Source: an uncultured Prevotella sp. (lineage in GTDB: Bacteria > Bacteroidota > Bacteroidia > Bacteroidales > Bacteroidaceae). From it: a stretch of 28,900 bases of DNA. How positions within the stretch are numbered: the first letter of the stretch is position 1; every line of letters begins with the position of its first letter. The notes beneath the pieces were generated by a model. It was not told where the DNA came from. It saw nothing but the letters and a program-made list of their open reading frames with translations, and made no database searches. Shown piece after piece: positions 8,316 through 15,680 of the stretch. The position numbers were made by a program, and so were the translations under genes. The stretch is from NCBI GenBank assembly GCA_947303825.1, contig CAMYZK010000001.1:1-28900 (forward strand). Reading direction: 5' to 3'.

Positions 8316-8599
8316 GCCCACTTACTTTACTCCTAACAGGGGTTCTTGCGCCCCTTCGGTAGCAAGAGCGGCAAAGCCGAGCACCACCCCCGCCTGTGGC
8401 CTTTCGCCCCGTTGGGGCCTACTTCTATTTAGTTTAGAGTGTAGAGTTTCTTGCGTCCCGCTGGTAGCGGTAAAGCCGAGCGGCTACCGCTTGCAGGGTA
8501 TTGTCTTTAACTCCTTTCGCTCGGCCCTGCCGCTTTGCTCTGCAAAGAACTCCTAACAAATGTCTCTCAACTCTTAACTCTTAACTCTCAACTCTTAAC
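8316..8599. repeat. Intergenic repeat cluster (three dispersed-repeat copies)
   Basis: Two direct copies of the TTCTTGCG...GCCGAGC family (8343-8382 and 8447-8483) and one inverted copy (8518-8549). Between them lies a 24-nt string (8426-8449) found identically at 12051-12074. The cluster ends in heptad repeats (CTCTTAA-type, 8564-8604) that run into the stop codon of the minus-strand gene at 8600. No coding region is supported here. Confidence 0.75.
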
Positions 8600-10231
8600 T
8601 CAAAACGCCTCTACCCTGGCTATTCGCCTGAAGATGTTGGTTGTAGGACATGTAAACACAAGATAGCTGCGCCCGTCTATCCTTACCACCTCAAAATGGA
8701 AGTCGTCAAGCTCGTAGCTGTCGCCATTATAGGCCATGAGCCGCTGGCGCAGTGACAGCTGCGACACGTCTTCTTTCTTCAGCACAAACCTTACCTTGCT
8801 CACGGGCTTGTTGTTCTCCATACGCCATACGTACAGCTCCTTGTTGGCATCCAGCTCGTAGGTCTTGTAGGCTGTAGCGTCTCTCTTTATCCGCTCCACC
8901 ACATCCTCGGGCAGGAACACCAGCCTGTCCTTGCCATACAGCCGTGCAGCACAGCGCATGTTGATGTCGCTGGCATCGAAAGCCATGTAGCTGCTGTAGA
9001 AGCCAAAGACAAACGAGCTGTTCACATAGTGCTCACGGAAGTAGTCCATCAGCCGGCACTCTCCCTTCAGTGGCCTATGTACGGCTATCAGCTTACGGCC
9101 GGGCTCCTTCATCTGCCGTTCGGCCAGCTGCCAGTTCTTGCTGTTCTCATGCCTTACCATCCAGGCCGGAACGTAAGACAACGCCATCAACACCGAGCAG
9201 GCCACCGTCAGTCGCCGTGCCCAGGTTGGCGAGACGGTCTTTACCATCAGGCTAAGCAGCAACAGCAGCGACATGAAGTCAACATAGAAGCCCACCCTCT
9301 CCAGGTTTGTCCCGCACAGCAGCACTATGCCAAAAGCCACCGACAGGGCTAGGTAGACGTATCTGTTGTCGCTGATATGCTCTCTAAGCAATGTCCTGTT
9401 CTTCCTCCACAGTATGAGGCAAACGACAAGCAATAGCCACATCACACGGATGTTAGACACACAGTTGATGGCCCCGCTCAACAGGCGCCCCTGCATGCTG
9501 ATGCCCTCGGACGAGCGGCTCGCCAAACCCGGTGACAACAGGCACAAGGCAGTGCCCGCCATCATCCACAGCATATAGAGCACCACAGGCTTGCTGCCCA
9601 GCTGCCTCCTGTTTGCCAGGATATATGCTACGAAAGCTACCGACAGCGGCAACAGCAATGCCTCGTGGGTCCATCCGGCCAGCAATGCCAGAGGCGACAG
9701 CACATAGTGGCGCAGGCTGTATCTGTCGCCCACCCTCTTCATCCACAGCAGCAGGGCCATGACAGCTACCAGCACCCACAAATAGTTTAACGCACCCAGA
9801 CCCCACAGAAGAGCTGTCCTCACCCCCTGAAACACCACAAATAGGAAGAAGCATGCCACCACTGCCGTCGTCAGCGGCATGCGCCGACGGGAATCGGCCC
9901 AGCACACACAAAGATGCAGCAGCACGGCAAACAGCACGGCATTGAGCAGCTGAAGCACCTGCGGGGGCATGAACACCAGAAAGAACTGTGCCAGCAGATG
10001 GGGCACGAAACGCCCGTTTACGGTCATGTAGTGTACCCACTGCGAGTGCAGCAGGTCGCCCAGGCTGTCTATGGTCTGTACCGGCGCACCATCGTTGCCA
10101 GTCCACATAAAGCGGTAGAGCATGTCGTCGCTCAGCGTTGGCACGTCCATCAGTTGGAGCCACAACATGGCAAAACCCGCCAAGACAAGAAACAATGTAT
10201 ATGAACGACTTGCTGTCTTCACTCTTTTCAT
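8600..10231 (-). CDS. Polytopic membrane protein, DUF6056 / glycosyltransferase-like
   Basis: Start taken at 10231 (MKRVKTASRS), because a promoter -7 box at 10266-10273 would put transcription start inside any longer version from 10276. 543 aa. The N-terminal ~350 residues are a run of roughly ten hydrophobic segments; the last ~170 residues are soluble. After the first membrane segment comes SDDMLYRF (residues 34-41), then SQWVHYMTVNGRFVPHLLAQ (63-82). This arrangement, an acidic pair in the first periplasmic loop and an NGR motif, resembles the DUF6056/GT-C-like membrane proteins of Bacteroidetes that are often linked to surface glycans. No sugar substrate can be deduced. It appears monocistronic. 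Confidence 0.72.
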   Translation of the reverse strand: MKRVKTASRSYTLFLVLAGFAMLWLQLMDVPTLSDDMLYRFMWTGNDGAPVQTIDSLGDLLHSQWVHYMTVNGRFVPHLLAQFFLVFMPPQVLQLLNAVLFAVLLHLCVCWADSRRRMPLTTAVVACFFLFVVFQGVRTALLWGLGALNYLWVLVAVMALLLWMKRVGDRYSLRHYVLSPLALLAGWTHEALLLPLSVAFVAYILANRRQLGSKPVVLYMLWMMAGTALCLLSPGLASRSSEGISMQGRLLSGAINCVSNIRVMWLLLVVCLILWRKNRTLLREHISDNRYVYLALSVAFGIVLLCGTNLERVGFYVDFMSLLLLLSLMVKTVSPTWARRLTVACSVLMALSYVPAWMVRHENSKNWQLAERQMKEPGRKLIAVHRPLKGECRLMDYFREHYVNSSFVFGFYSSYMAFDASDINMRCAARLYGKDRLVFLPEDVVERIKRDATAYKTYELDANKELYVWRMENNKPVSKVRFVLKKEDVSQLSLRQRLMAYNGDSYELDDFHFEVVRIDGRSYLVFTCPTTNIFRRIARVEAF

Positions 10232-10265
10232 AAAACAGGCAAAGCAAAAAAATAAAAACGTGATG

Positions 10266-10273
10266 CAAATGTA
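10266..10273 (-). promoter_or_regulatory. Bacteroidetes -7 box for the DUF6056-like gene
   Basis: Minus strand reads TACATTTG, matching TAnnTTTG, 35 nt before the chosen ATG at 10231. It supports that start. Confidence 0.55.
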
Positions 10274-10302
10274 CAAAATAGAGAAAAAAAAATAGGAAAA
10301 AT

Positions 10303-10333
10303 ATTGTTAATTAAAAAAAAATATGTATCTTTG
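10303..10333 (+). promoter_or_regulatory. Bacteroidetes-type promoter for the lipoprotein pair
   Basis: TATCTTTG (10326-10333) matches TAnnTTTG, and ATTG at 10303-10306 is a plausible -33 element 23 nt upstream. It precedes the first leader copy at 10370. Confidence 0.6.
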
Positions 10334-10369
10334 TGGCCAAATTGCGTAAATATTACTAGACACATAAAA

Positions 10370-10404
10370 GGAGTAATGCCGAAAATCCTACAAAGAGTAG
10401 GCAT
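10370..10404 (+). promoter_or_regulatory. Repeated 35-nt 5' leader element, copy 1
   Basis: Starts GGAGTAATGCCGAAAATCCT and ends AGAGTAGGCAT. It differs from copy 2 (10831-10865) at two bases and sits 23 nt before the ATG, the same as copy 2. Two alternative stems compete for the same GG: ATGCC with GGCAT, and CCTAC with GTAGG. Confidence 0.6.
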
Positions 10405-10427
10405 AAAATTATTGACATTATTAAAAA

Positions 10428-10817
10428 ATGAAAAAAATTGTTTTCGCTGTTCTCGCAGCATTTGTTATGAGCCTGAGCTTTGTTTCTTGTTCAAAATCTC
10501 CTCAGGACAAGTTGATTTCTCTGGCCGAAGAAATGGTTAGCACGCTGAAAGATGCACACATCAAGACTGCCGACGATGCCAAGGCCCTGAAAGAAAAGAT
10601 TGAAAAGATTAGCAAAGAGGGCAAAGAAATCGAAGAGGCAATGGAGAAGGACATGGAGAAGCTCTCTGATGAGGAAAAGGTGAAGAAGCTTGCCGAGTTT
10701 ATGGAGTTTGCCCAGAAGGCCAAGGACATCGAGAAGGCTGCCAAGACCGAGATTGAGCGTCTGCAGAAAGAAGCCAAAGAAAACAATGTCGACATCAGCG
10801 ACATTGACTTCGACTAA
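10428..10817 (+). CDS. Small predicted lipoprotein, coiled coil, paralogue A
   Basis: 129 aa. Signal peptide with lipobox ending at Cys21 (SFVSC), so a lipid-anchored envelope protein. The mature part is highly charged (Lys/Glu) and helical, consistent with a coiled coil (about residues 45-118), ending in acidic DISDIDFD. It is a tandem paralogue of the next gene: both begin MKK(I/M)(V/I)FA.LAAFV with Cys21, and both carry the same leader. No family with known function was recognised. Confidence 0.8.
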   Translation: MKKIVFAVLAAFVMSLSFVSCSKSPQDKLISLAEEMVSTLKDAHIKTADDAKALKEKIEKISKEGKEIEEAMEKDMEKLSDEEKVKKLAEFMEFAQKAKDIEKAAKTEIERLQKEAKENNVDISDIDFD

Positions 10818-10830
10818 TCTTTAACAGCAA

Positions 10831-10865
10831 GGAGTAATGCCGAAAATCCTGTAAAGAGTAGGCAT
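10831..10865 (+). promoter_or_regulatory. Repeated 35-nt 5' leader element, copy 2
   Basis: Same as copy 1 except CCTAC is CCTGT. Both changed positions could still pair with GTAGG as G-U wobbles, which fits a conserved hairpin. It lies between the two lipoprotein genes and 23 nt before the second ATG. It could encode a short peptide MPKIL ending at TAA. Confidence 0.6.
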
Positions 10866-10888
10866 CGTTACATAATAATTTTATTACT

Positions 10889-11167
10889 ATGAAGAAAATG
10901 ATATTTGCTGCTCTTGCAGCATTCGTAATTAGCTTTGCAGCTAGCTCCTGCGGTGGCAGCGCCGAGGGCGACCAGGCCGTAAAGGACTACAAAGAGCTTG
11001 TTGAGAAGCTGAAGAAAGCCAAGGAGACTAACGACCTCACCAAGATTATGGATGTTGTGAAGGAGGCTCAGGCTTTTGCCGAGAAGTATAAGGATACAAA
11101 GCTGTCCAGCTCACAGCAGAAGGAGATAGAAGAGGCCATGAAAGAGATTCAGGACCTTTCAAAGTAA
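10889..11167 (+). CDS. Small predicted lipoprotein, coiled coil, paralogue B
   Basis: 92 aa with lipobox Cys21 (AASSC) after a hydrophobic signal. The mature part is short, Lys/Glu-rich and helical (about residues 33-90). It is shorter than its upstream paralogue but has a related signal sequence and the same leader. It is followed by a strong intrinsic terminator at 11189, so the pair forms a two-gene unit. Function is unknown; abundance in the envelope is suggested only by the good promoter and terminator. Confidence 0.8.
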   Translation: MKKMIFAALAAFVISFAASSCGGSAEGDQAVKDYKELVEKLKKAKETNDLTKIMDVVKEAQAFAEKYKDTKLSSSQQKEIEEAMKEIQDLSK

Positions 11168-11188
11168 ATCTCTCTTAGAGACAAGAAG

Positions 11189-11229
11189 CCGTGCCCATAG
11201 CATAGTCTATGAGGCACGGTTCTCTTTTT
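11189..11229 (+). terminator. Intrinsic terminator after the lipoprotein pair
   Basis: CCGTGCCCATAG pairs with CTATGAGGCACGG (one bulged A), with a short loop, followed by TTCTCTTTTT. Confidence 0.85.
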
Positions 11230-11231
11230 AT

Positions 11232-11295
11232 ACCTTGCTCTCGCCCTCAATGTAACGTGACCTTCCTTTCACACCTTGCTCTCGCCCTCAATGTA
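11232..11295. repeat. 23-bp direct repeat duplicating the end of lpxH
   Basis: The same 23 bases, beginning ACCTTGCTCTCGCCCTCAAT, occur at 11232-11254 and 11273-11295. The second covers the last codons of the lpxH-like gene; the first is a vestigial copy just past its stop, 41 bp away. Confidence 0.8.
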
Positions 11296-12048
11296 TTGCG
11301 ACATGAGCAGATGCTCGCCGTCGAACACCACATAGCTGAAATGGCTTATCCAGTCGCCCAGGATGATGACTCGCGGCTTCTTGCCCCGTTGCTGTGAGGG
11401 TAGCTGCAGGTCTACGTCTATGTGGCGGTGTCCGTAGATGTAGCAGTCTACGTTGGGATGCAGCTGCATATACTGCTTGGTATAGAGTATGAGGTGCTCA
11501 CGGTCTTCACCCATGTACGGTGGTTCCTGTCCGTCGGGCCGTTTCATGCGCGAGTGCTTTGCCCACGTCTGCCCCATCCACATGCCCCAGCGGGGGTGCA
11601 GAGAAGACAGTGCCCACTGGCAAACCTTGTTGTGAAAGAGCCACCGCATCAGCTTGAAGCTCTTGTTGGGGTCGCCCAGGCCGTCGCCATGGGCCAGAAA
11701 GAACACCCTGCCGTATATCTCGGTGGTAAGGGGCTTCTTGTGGAGTATCACGCCGCACTCCTTCTCCAGGTAGCCATAAGACCAGATGTCGTGGTTGCCA
11801 GTGAAGTAGTGCACCTCCACCCCCAGGTCGGTAAGCTCCGACAGTTTTCCCAGGAAACGGGTGTAGCCCTTTGGAACCACATACTTGTATTCATACCAGA
11901 AGTCGAACATGTCGCCCAGCAGATATACCGCTGCCGCCTTCTCTTTTATACTGTCGAGGAACCTCACCAGCCGCCGCTCCTGCATGCGCTGATGTGGTAT
12001 GGCCCATGACCCGAGATGGGCATCCGAAAGGAAATAGACGTTCTTCAC
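11269..12048 (-). CDS. lpxH: UDP-2,3-diacylglucosamine pyrophosphatase-like metallophosphoesterase
   Basis: 259 aa calcineurin-like phosphoesterase. Metal-binding motifs in order: SDAHLG (Asp9, His11), GDMFDFW (45-51), GNHD (84-87), HGDG (120-123), GHRH (206-209). This pattern and length match the LpxH family, which hydrolyses UDP-2,3-diacylglucosamine to lipid X at the inner membrane in lipid A synthesis. It is the last gene of a minus-strand run (PfkB, GT2, RadC, DUF59). The four-helix-bundle unit fills nearly all the space between it and the DUF59 gene. Its 3' end is partly duplicated downstream. LpxH is the best match; the related LpxH2-type enzymes cannot be excluded. Confidence 0.85.
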   Translation of the reverse strand: MKNVYFLSDAHLGSWAIPHQRMQERRLVRFLDSIKEKAAAVYLLGDMFDFWYEYKYVVPKGYTRFLGKLSELTDLGVEVHYFTGNHDIWSYGYLEKECGVILHKKPLTTEIYGRVFFLAHGDGLGDPNKSFKLMRWLFHNKVCQWALSSLHPRWGMWMGQTWAKHSRMKRPDGQEPPYMGEDREHLILYTKQYMQLHPNVDCYIYGHRHIDVDLQLPSQQRGKKPRVIILGDWISHFSYVVFDGEHLLMSQYIEGESKV

Positions 12049-12050
12049 TT

Positions 12051-12074
12051 TATTTAGTTTAGAGTGTAGAGTTT
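12051..12074. repeat. 24-nt repeat identical to 8426-8449
   Basis: Begins TATTTAGTTTAGAGTGTAGA. The copy here overlaps the left inverted repeat of the four-helix-bundle unit; the copy at 8426 adjoins a dispersed repeat. Confidence 0.75.
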
Positions 12075-12557
12075 AGAGTGTAGAGTCTGCTACCGCACAT
12101 CAACTCCACTGTTTTTCTTTATTGTCTTAATTGAACACACCAACATCTTGATAAGTTCATCGTTGTCATCTTTCATAGAGCGAAAGCCATTCTCATCAAT
12201 GAAGTCGGCATTGTAAAGGCGCGTAAGCCAATATTCGGTTTCATTAGCTTCCTTAAGTGCAATGCTAAGCTTACTAATAAAGTCTGCCTCACTTTGAGCA
12301 TTAGTACTTTCAGCAATATTAGCCCCAATGCTTGTGCCACTTCTATATATCTGGTTAGCCATGACCGTCTCTTGCTTATCCAAAACGTAACGGTATGGTT
12401 TTACAATCCTATCGGCAAACAATTCCGATTTCCTACGAAGTACACTATCTTTCCTCGGCATAATTGAATTATAATTGTTTAACATTCTAAACATCACAAA
12501 TAGATTGGAGGCATAAACTTCCGACGACTGCGGTAGCAAACTCTACACTCTAAACTC
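12069..12557. mobile_element. Inverted-repeat-bounded unit carrying a four-helix-bundle gene
   Basis: The 29-bp ends at 12069-12097 and 12529-12557 are inverted copies with one mismatch; the inner end reads TGCTACCGCA. The unit begins 20 nt from the lpxH start and ends 9 nt from the DUF59 stop, so it fills the whole gap between two genes of one operon. The only cargo is the four-helix-bundle gene, whose stop codon lies inside the left repeat. No transposase is encoded. Confidence 0.65.
12090..12461 (-). CDS. Four-helix bundle protein (23S rRNA intervening-sequence protein family)
   Basis: Start chosen at ATG 12461 (MPRKDSVLRR), giving 123 aa, close to the family's usual ~115-125; a TTG-initiated version from 12539 would begin inside the inverted repeat. 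Family motifs: FADRIVKPYRY (15-25), QIYRSGTSIGANIAES (37-52), DFISKLSIALKEANETEYWL (60-79). Relatives are encoded in intervening sequences of 23S rRNA genes and as Avd proteins of diversity-generating retroelements, but here it is a free-standing gene with no reverse transcriptase or rRNA nearby. Its codon use looks more A/T-rich than its neighbours, which fits acquisition. Molecular role unknown; nucleic-acid binding is inferred from the family. Confidence 0.85.
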   Translation of the reverse strand: MPRKDSVLRRKSELFADRIVKPYRYVLDKQETVMANQIYRSGTSIGANIAESTNAQSEADFISKLSIALKEANETEYWLTRLYNADFIDENGFRSMKDDNDELIKMLVCSIKTIKKNSGVDVR

Positions 12558-12566
12558 TCAACTAAT

Positions 12567-12887
12567 CTACTCAAACCCCAGTTCCACGCGTGCTTCCTCG
12601 CTCATCATAGACTGGTCCCATTCGGGTTCAAAGACAAGGTTGACGTTGGCCGACCTGATGCCCTCCACACTCTCCACCTTCGTGCGTACATCTTCTAATA
12701 TATAGTCGGCGGCAGGGCAGTTGGGAGCGGTGAAGGTCATATCGAGGTCAACGCTGCTGTCGTCTTGCACGTTTATCTTGTATATCATGCCAAGGTCGTA
12801 GATGTTGACGGGAATCTCGGGATCGTAGACGGTCTTCAGCACGTCTACTATCCTCTCTTCAAGCTTTGTTCTCTCTTCTTGTGTCAT
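12567..12887 (-). CDS. DUF59/MIP18-family iron-sulfur cluster assembly protein (SufT-like)
   Basis: 106 aa. Shows the family hallmarks DPEIPVNIYDLGMIY (22-36), TAPNCP (53-58) with the conserved Cys57, and the C-terminal P.W....MSEEAR..LGFE. These small cytosolic proteins take part in Fe-S cluster maturation (SufT, MIP18, PaaD relatives). It lies 30 nt after radC and, apart from the inserted four-helix-bundle unit, close to lpxH. Membership of the family is clear; which subtype is not. Confidence 0.87.
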   Translation of the reverse strand: MTQEERTKLEERIVDVLKTVYDPEIPVNIYDLGMIYKINVQDDSSVDLDMTFTAPNCPAADYILEDVRTKVESVEGIRSANVNLVFEPEWDQSMMSEEARVELGFE

Positions 12888-12917
12888 AAATCGGTATGTT
12901 GTTTATACAGTTTTGGC

Positions 12918-13607
12918 CTATAGCATTCCCTGCTCATGGTATGAGTAATACTGTCCGTCGGCCACTATCACGTGGTCCATAAACTTTATTCTCATCAGCA
13001 GGCATGCGTTCTTTATCGACTGTGTAAGACTGTCGTCCATGCGGCTGGGCCGTATGCTACCCGATGGATGGTTGTGGCAGGCTACTATCATGGTGGCGTT
13101 GGCCAGCACTGCCTCACGCATGATGATGCGCACGTCGACGCTCACCTCCGATATTCCCCCGTGGGCAATGCGTACCTGTCTGATGAGACGGTGTCCCTGG
13201 TTGAGCAGCAGCACCCAGAACTCTTCCACGTCGAGGTCTTGCATCTGCGGATGCATGTAGTTGTATATATTGGTGGCCGTGCATAGCTCGGGCCGTTCTT
13301 CGGGTTTCTCCATCTGCCTGCGCTTTCCCAGCTCACATGCTGCCAGTATGGTGATGGCCTTCGCCTCGCCAATGCCCTTGAAGTCCATCAGCTGCCTGAT
13401 GGTCATCTTTCCCAGGGTGTTCAGGTTGTTGTTGCATTTATTGAGCACCTGCTGCATCAGCTCCACGGCACTCACGCCGGGAATGCCCGAGCCAATGAGG
13501 ATGGCCAGCAACTCGGCGTTGCTCAGTGCCTGTGCCCCCTTGTCTCGCAGCTTCTCACGCGGCTGGTCGTCTACAGCCCAGTGTGCTATGGTGAAGTTCG
13601 CACTCAT
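12918..13607 (-). CDS. radC: RadC family JAMM/MPN protein
   Basis: 229 aa, usual length. N-terminal helix-hairpin-helix-like segment (FKGIGEAKA, 76-84), then the MPN/JAMM metal site HNHPSG (178-183) followed by the Asp in SRMDDS (188-193). RadC proteins were named for DNA repair, but that role is disputed and no enzymatic activity is firmly established. Its ATG overlaps the stop of the glycosyltransferase gene by 4 nt, so the two are translationally coupled. Confidence 0.93.
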   Translation of the reverse strand: MSANFTIAHWAVDDQPREKLRDKGAQALSNAELLAILIGSGIPGVSAVELMQQVLNKCNNNLNTLGKMTIRQLMDFKGIGEAKAITILAACELGKRRQMEKPEERPELCTATNIYNYMHPQMQDLDVEEFWVLLLNQGHRLIRQVRIAHGGISEVSVDVRIIMREAVLANATMIVACHNHPSGSIRPSRMDDSLTQSIKNACLLMRIKFMDHVIVADGQYYSYHEQGML

Positions 13608-14647
13608 TTGTAGAATGTTTTCTCAAAAGCAGTAAACTCGTCCTGGCCCAGCACGCAGCGCTTCCACCAGCTCTTGATGAACCCCAGACCGTAGCCCATC
13701 AGCTGTACGAAGGCGGCGGGAATGCTCAGCAGTCCCACATACAGGCTACGGTTCTTTATGCTTGAGTCTATCAGGATGACAAGGCAGTAGAGCACTATGG
13801 GCAGCCACGGCAGCAGGCATAGCCACCGCCACTGCTCGTTGCCCTGATAGTACATCAGCAGACGGCCTGCGGCCGAGAGTAGCACCAGGGCTATCACTCC
13901 CAGTGTGAAAACCGTGGGCAGCAGGTGCACCAGCTTCAGCGTGCCTGGATGGCGCTTGGTGAGGTTGATGCGCGCTATGCCACTGTTGAACACCTGCCTG
14001 AAGAACTTGCGGAAGTCGGTACGTCGCTTGTGCCACACCCATGCCCCGGGCAGCAGGCGAGCCTTATAGCCTGCCTCCACTATCCGGTAGGAGAAGTCAA
14101 TGTCCTCGCCGAAGCGCATGCGCGAGAATCCTCCCAGCTCCTTGTACGCCTCGCTCTTCACTCCCATGTTGTAAGAACGTGGGAAAAACTTGTCCATCTT
14201 TGCCTTGCCGCCGCGTATGCCACCCGTGGTGAAGAAGCTGGTCATGGAGTAGCTGATGGCCTTCTGTACGGGGGTGAAGTCGGGATGTGCCGTGTCGGGG
14301 CCGCCCCATGCAGCCACACTCTCGTCCTTACTCTTTAGTCTTTCATCTACAGCCTGAAGGTATCCGTCGGGCAGCACCACGTCGCTGTCGAGCACAATGA
14401 GCCACTTGCCGCTAGCACGCTCTGCCCCATAGTTACGGCTCTGTCCCGGTCCGCTGTTGTCCTTGTAGTAATAATGTATGTCCAGCGAGTCGCTGAAGTC
14501 GTCGCACACCTCCTTGCACGTCTTCTGCGACCCGTCTTCCACTATAACTACCTCAAAGCCCTTCATCGTCTGCCGGGTCATGCTCTCCAGCAGTTCGCGC
14601 ACCTCGTCAGGGCGGTTGTAGACAGGAATGATGAATGAATAGTCCAT
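13604..14647 (-). CDS. Glycosyltransferase family 2 membrane-associated protein
   Basis: Start set at 14647 (MDYSFIIPVYNRPDE), 347 aa; the longer version from 14731 would overlap the kinase gene and add residues unlike a GT2 start. GT-A features: IIPVYNRP (6-13), ED37-38, the DSD metal motif (87-89), and GEDIDFSYR (180-188) as the acceptor/catalytic region. Two or three hydrophobic stretches (about 240-262, 275-298 and 308-330) anchor the C-terminus in the inner membrane. It transfers a sugar from a nucleotide donor, probably to envelope glycan; donor and acceptor are unknown. Confidence 0.88.
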   Translation of the reverse strand: MDYSFIIPVYNRPDEVRELLESMTRQTMKGFEVVIVEDGSQKTCKEVCDDFSDSLDIHYYYKDNSGPGQSRNYGAERASGKWLIVLDSDVVLPDGYLQAVDERLKSKDESVAAWGGPDTAHPDFTPVQKAISYSMTSFFTTGGIRGGKAKMDKFFPRSYNMGVKSEAYKELGGFSRMRFGEDIDFSYRIVEAGYKARLLPGAWVWHKRRTDFRKFFRQVFNSGIARINLTKRHPGTLKLVHLLPTVFTLGVIALVLLSAAGRLLMYYQGNEQWRWLCLLPWLPIVLYCLVILIDSSIKNRSLYVGLLSIPAAFVQLMGYGLGFIKSWWKRCVLGQDEFTAFEKTFYK

Positions 14648-14696
14648 AGCTGAATCGTTGCGAAGGTCTGTGTATGCATGCACGTCCACCGGCAGG

Positions 14697-15644
14697 TTAC
14701 ATGATGAGCTGTTTTGCCATCTCGTTACCAAACTCCGGACTGACGTAGTTGTTGATGCTCTGGCACACCTCGGCCGAGAACTGCTGAGCGCTCGCTATCA
14801 GCGAGTCCCATTGTTTCTCTGTCAGTCCGTTTTCTATTGCCTGTCGGGTGATGCCGTTCTTTATAAGACCATAGACAAAGCCGGCATTGAAGTTGTCGCC
14901 TGCGCCTATGGTGCTCACCACGCCCGATGTCTTTGCCACGTCATACTGCTTCTTCAGCCCTCCCTCAGCGCGAAGCTCCACCGGGTTGGCCCCCTGAGTG
15001 CAGATGAAGTTGTGGGTGTAGAACGCTATCTGTGTGCGGTAGACAGTCTCGGGGTAGCTCTTGCGGAACATCACCTCGAAATCTTCCGTCGAGCCGCGCA
15101 CCATGTCGGCATACTCCAGGTTCTCAAGGATGTTGGGCGTAAGCCTCATCACCTCGTTGCGGTGGGAAGCACGGAAGTTTACATCGTAGTAGAGTATGGC
15201 GCCGTGCTGGCTGGCATAGTCGAGAAACCCCACCACCTGCGGACGTATCACAGGATTGACGGCATAGTATGAGCCGAAGACCACTATATCGTCGGGCTGA
15301 ATGTTGGGAAAGGTAAACTCCAGACGGTCGTTGGGGTGGTCTTTGTAGAAGATGTACTCTGCATCGTTGCGCTCGTTGAGGAATGCCAGCGAGATGGGCG
15401 ACTTTGATTCTGGGTAGACATATACCGACGAGCCATCGACACCGTTCTTCCTTAAGAACTCCGTTATGGTGCGCCCTACACGGTCGTTGCCTGTCTCGCT
15501 GATAAATGATGCCTGTACCCCGCAGCGACCCAGAGAAATAAGGCTGTTGAACACAGACCCACCTGGCACCGCTGCCGTTGGCTGGTCGTTCTTGAAGATG
15601 ATGTCGAGGACGGTCTCCCCTATTCCGATAACTTTTCTTGCCAT
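14697..15644 (-). CDS. PfkB family carbohydrate kinase (fructokinase/ribokinase-like)
   Basis: Start set at 15644 (MARKVIGIGETVLDIIF), 315 aa; the promoter -7 box at 15681-15688 excludes a start at 15767. Ribokinase-superfamily signatures: GGS (28-30) in the substrate site, DVNFR (154-158), and the anion-hole motif TIGAGDNFNAGF (245-256) with catalytic Asp250. It should phosphorylate a sugar or related small molecule with ATP in the cytosol; the ligand cannot be read from sequence. It is the promoter-proximal gene of the minus-strand run, 49 nt upstream of the glycosyltransferase. Confidence 0.9.
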   Translation of the reverse strand: MARKVIGIGETVLDIIFKNDQPTAAVPGGSVFNSLISLGRCGVQASFISETGNDRVGRTITEFLRKNGVDGSSVYVYPESKSPISLAFLNERNDAEYIFYKDHPNDRLEFTFPNIQPDDIVVFGSYYAVNPVIRPQVVGFLDYASQHGAILYYDVNFRASHRNEVMRLTPNILENLEYADMVRGSTEDFEVMFRKSYPETVYRTQIAFYTHNFICTQGANPVELRAEGGLKKQYDVAKTSGVVSTIGAGDNFNAGFVYGLIKNGITRQAIENGLTEKQWDSLIASAQQFSAEVCQSINNYVSPEFGNEMAKQLIM

Positions 15645-15680
15645 GATGAGAGCAATATGGAGTTTGAATAAATTTTTCTG

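Noticed and set aside
8313..8323. Second end of the MITE-like element at the subtilase stop (TGAGCCCACTT)
   Set aside because: Only 11 bases match and there is no partner inverted end at a suitable distance; may be chance or a relic.
10371..10540. Coding ORF starting at the ATG in leader copy 1
   Set aside because: In copy 2 the same frame stops after five codons, and in copy 1 it runs out of frame through the lipoprotein gene; a leader peptide is possible but a protein is not supported.
12090..12461. Diversity-generating retroelement, because the four-helix-bundle protein resembles Avd
   Set aside because: No reverse transcriptase, template repeat or variable repeat with adenine-biased changes was seen nearby.
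12461..12539. TTG-initiated N-terminal extension of the four-helix-bundle protein
   Set aside because: It would start within the inverted repeat and adds residues unlike the family; ATG 12461 gives the expected length.
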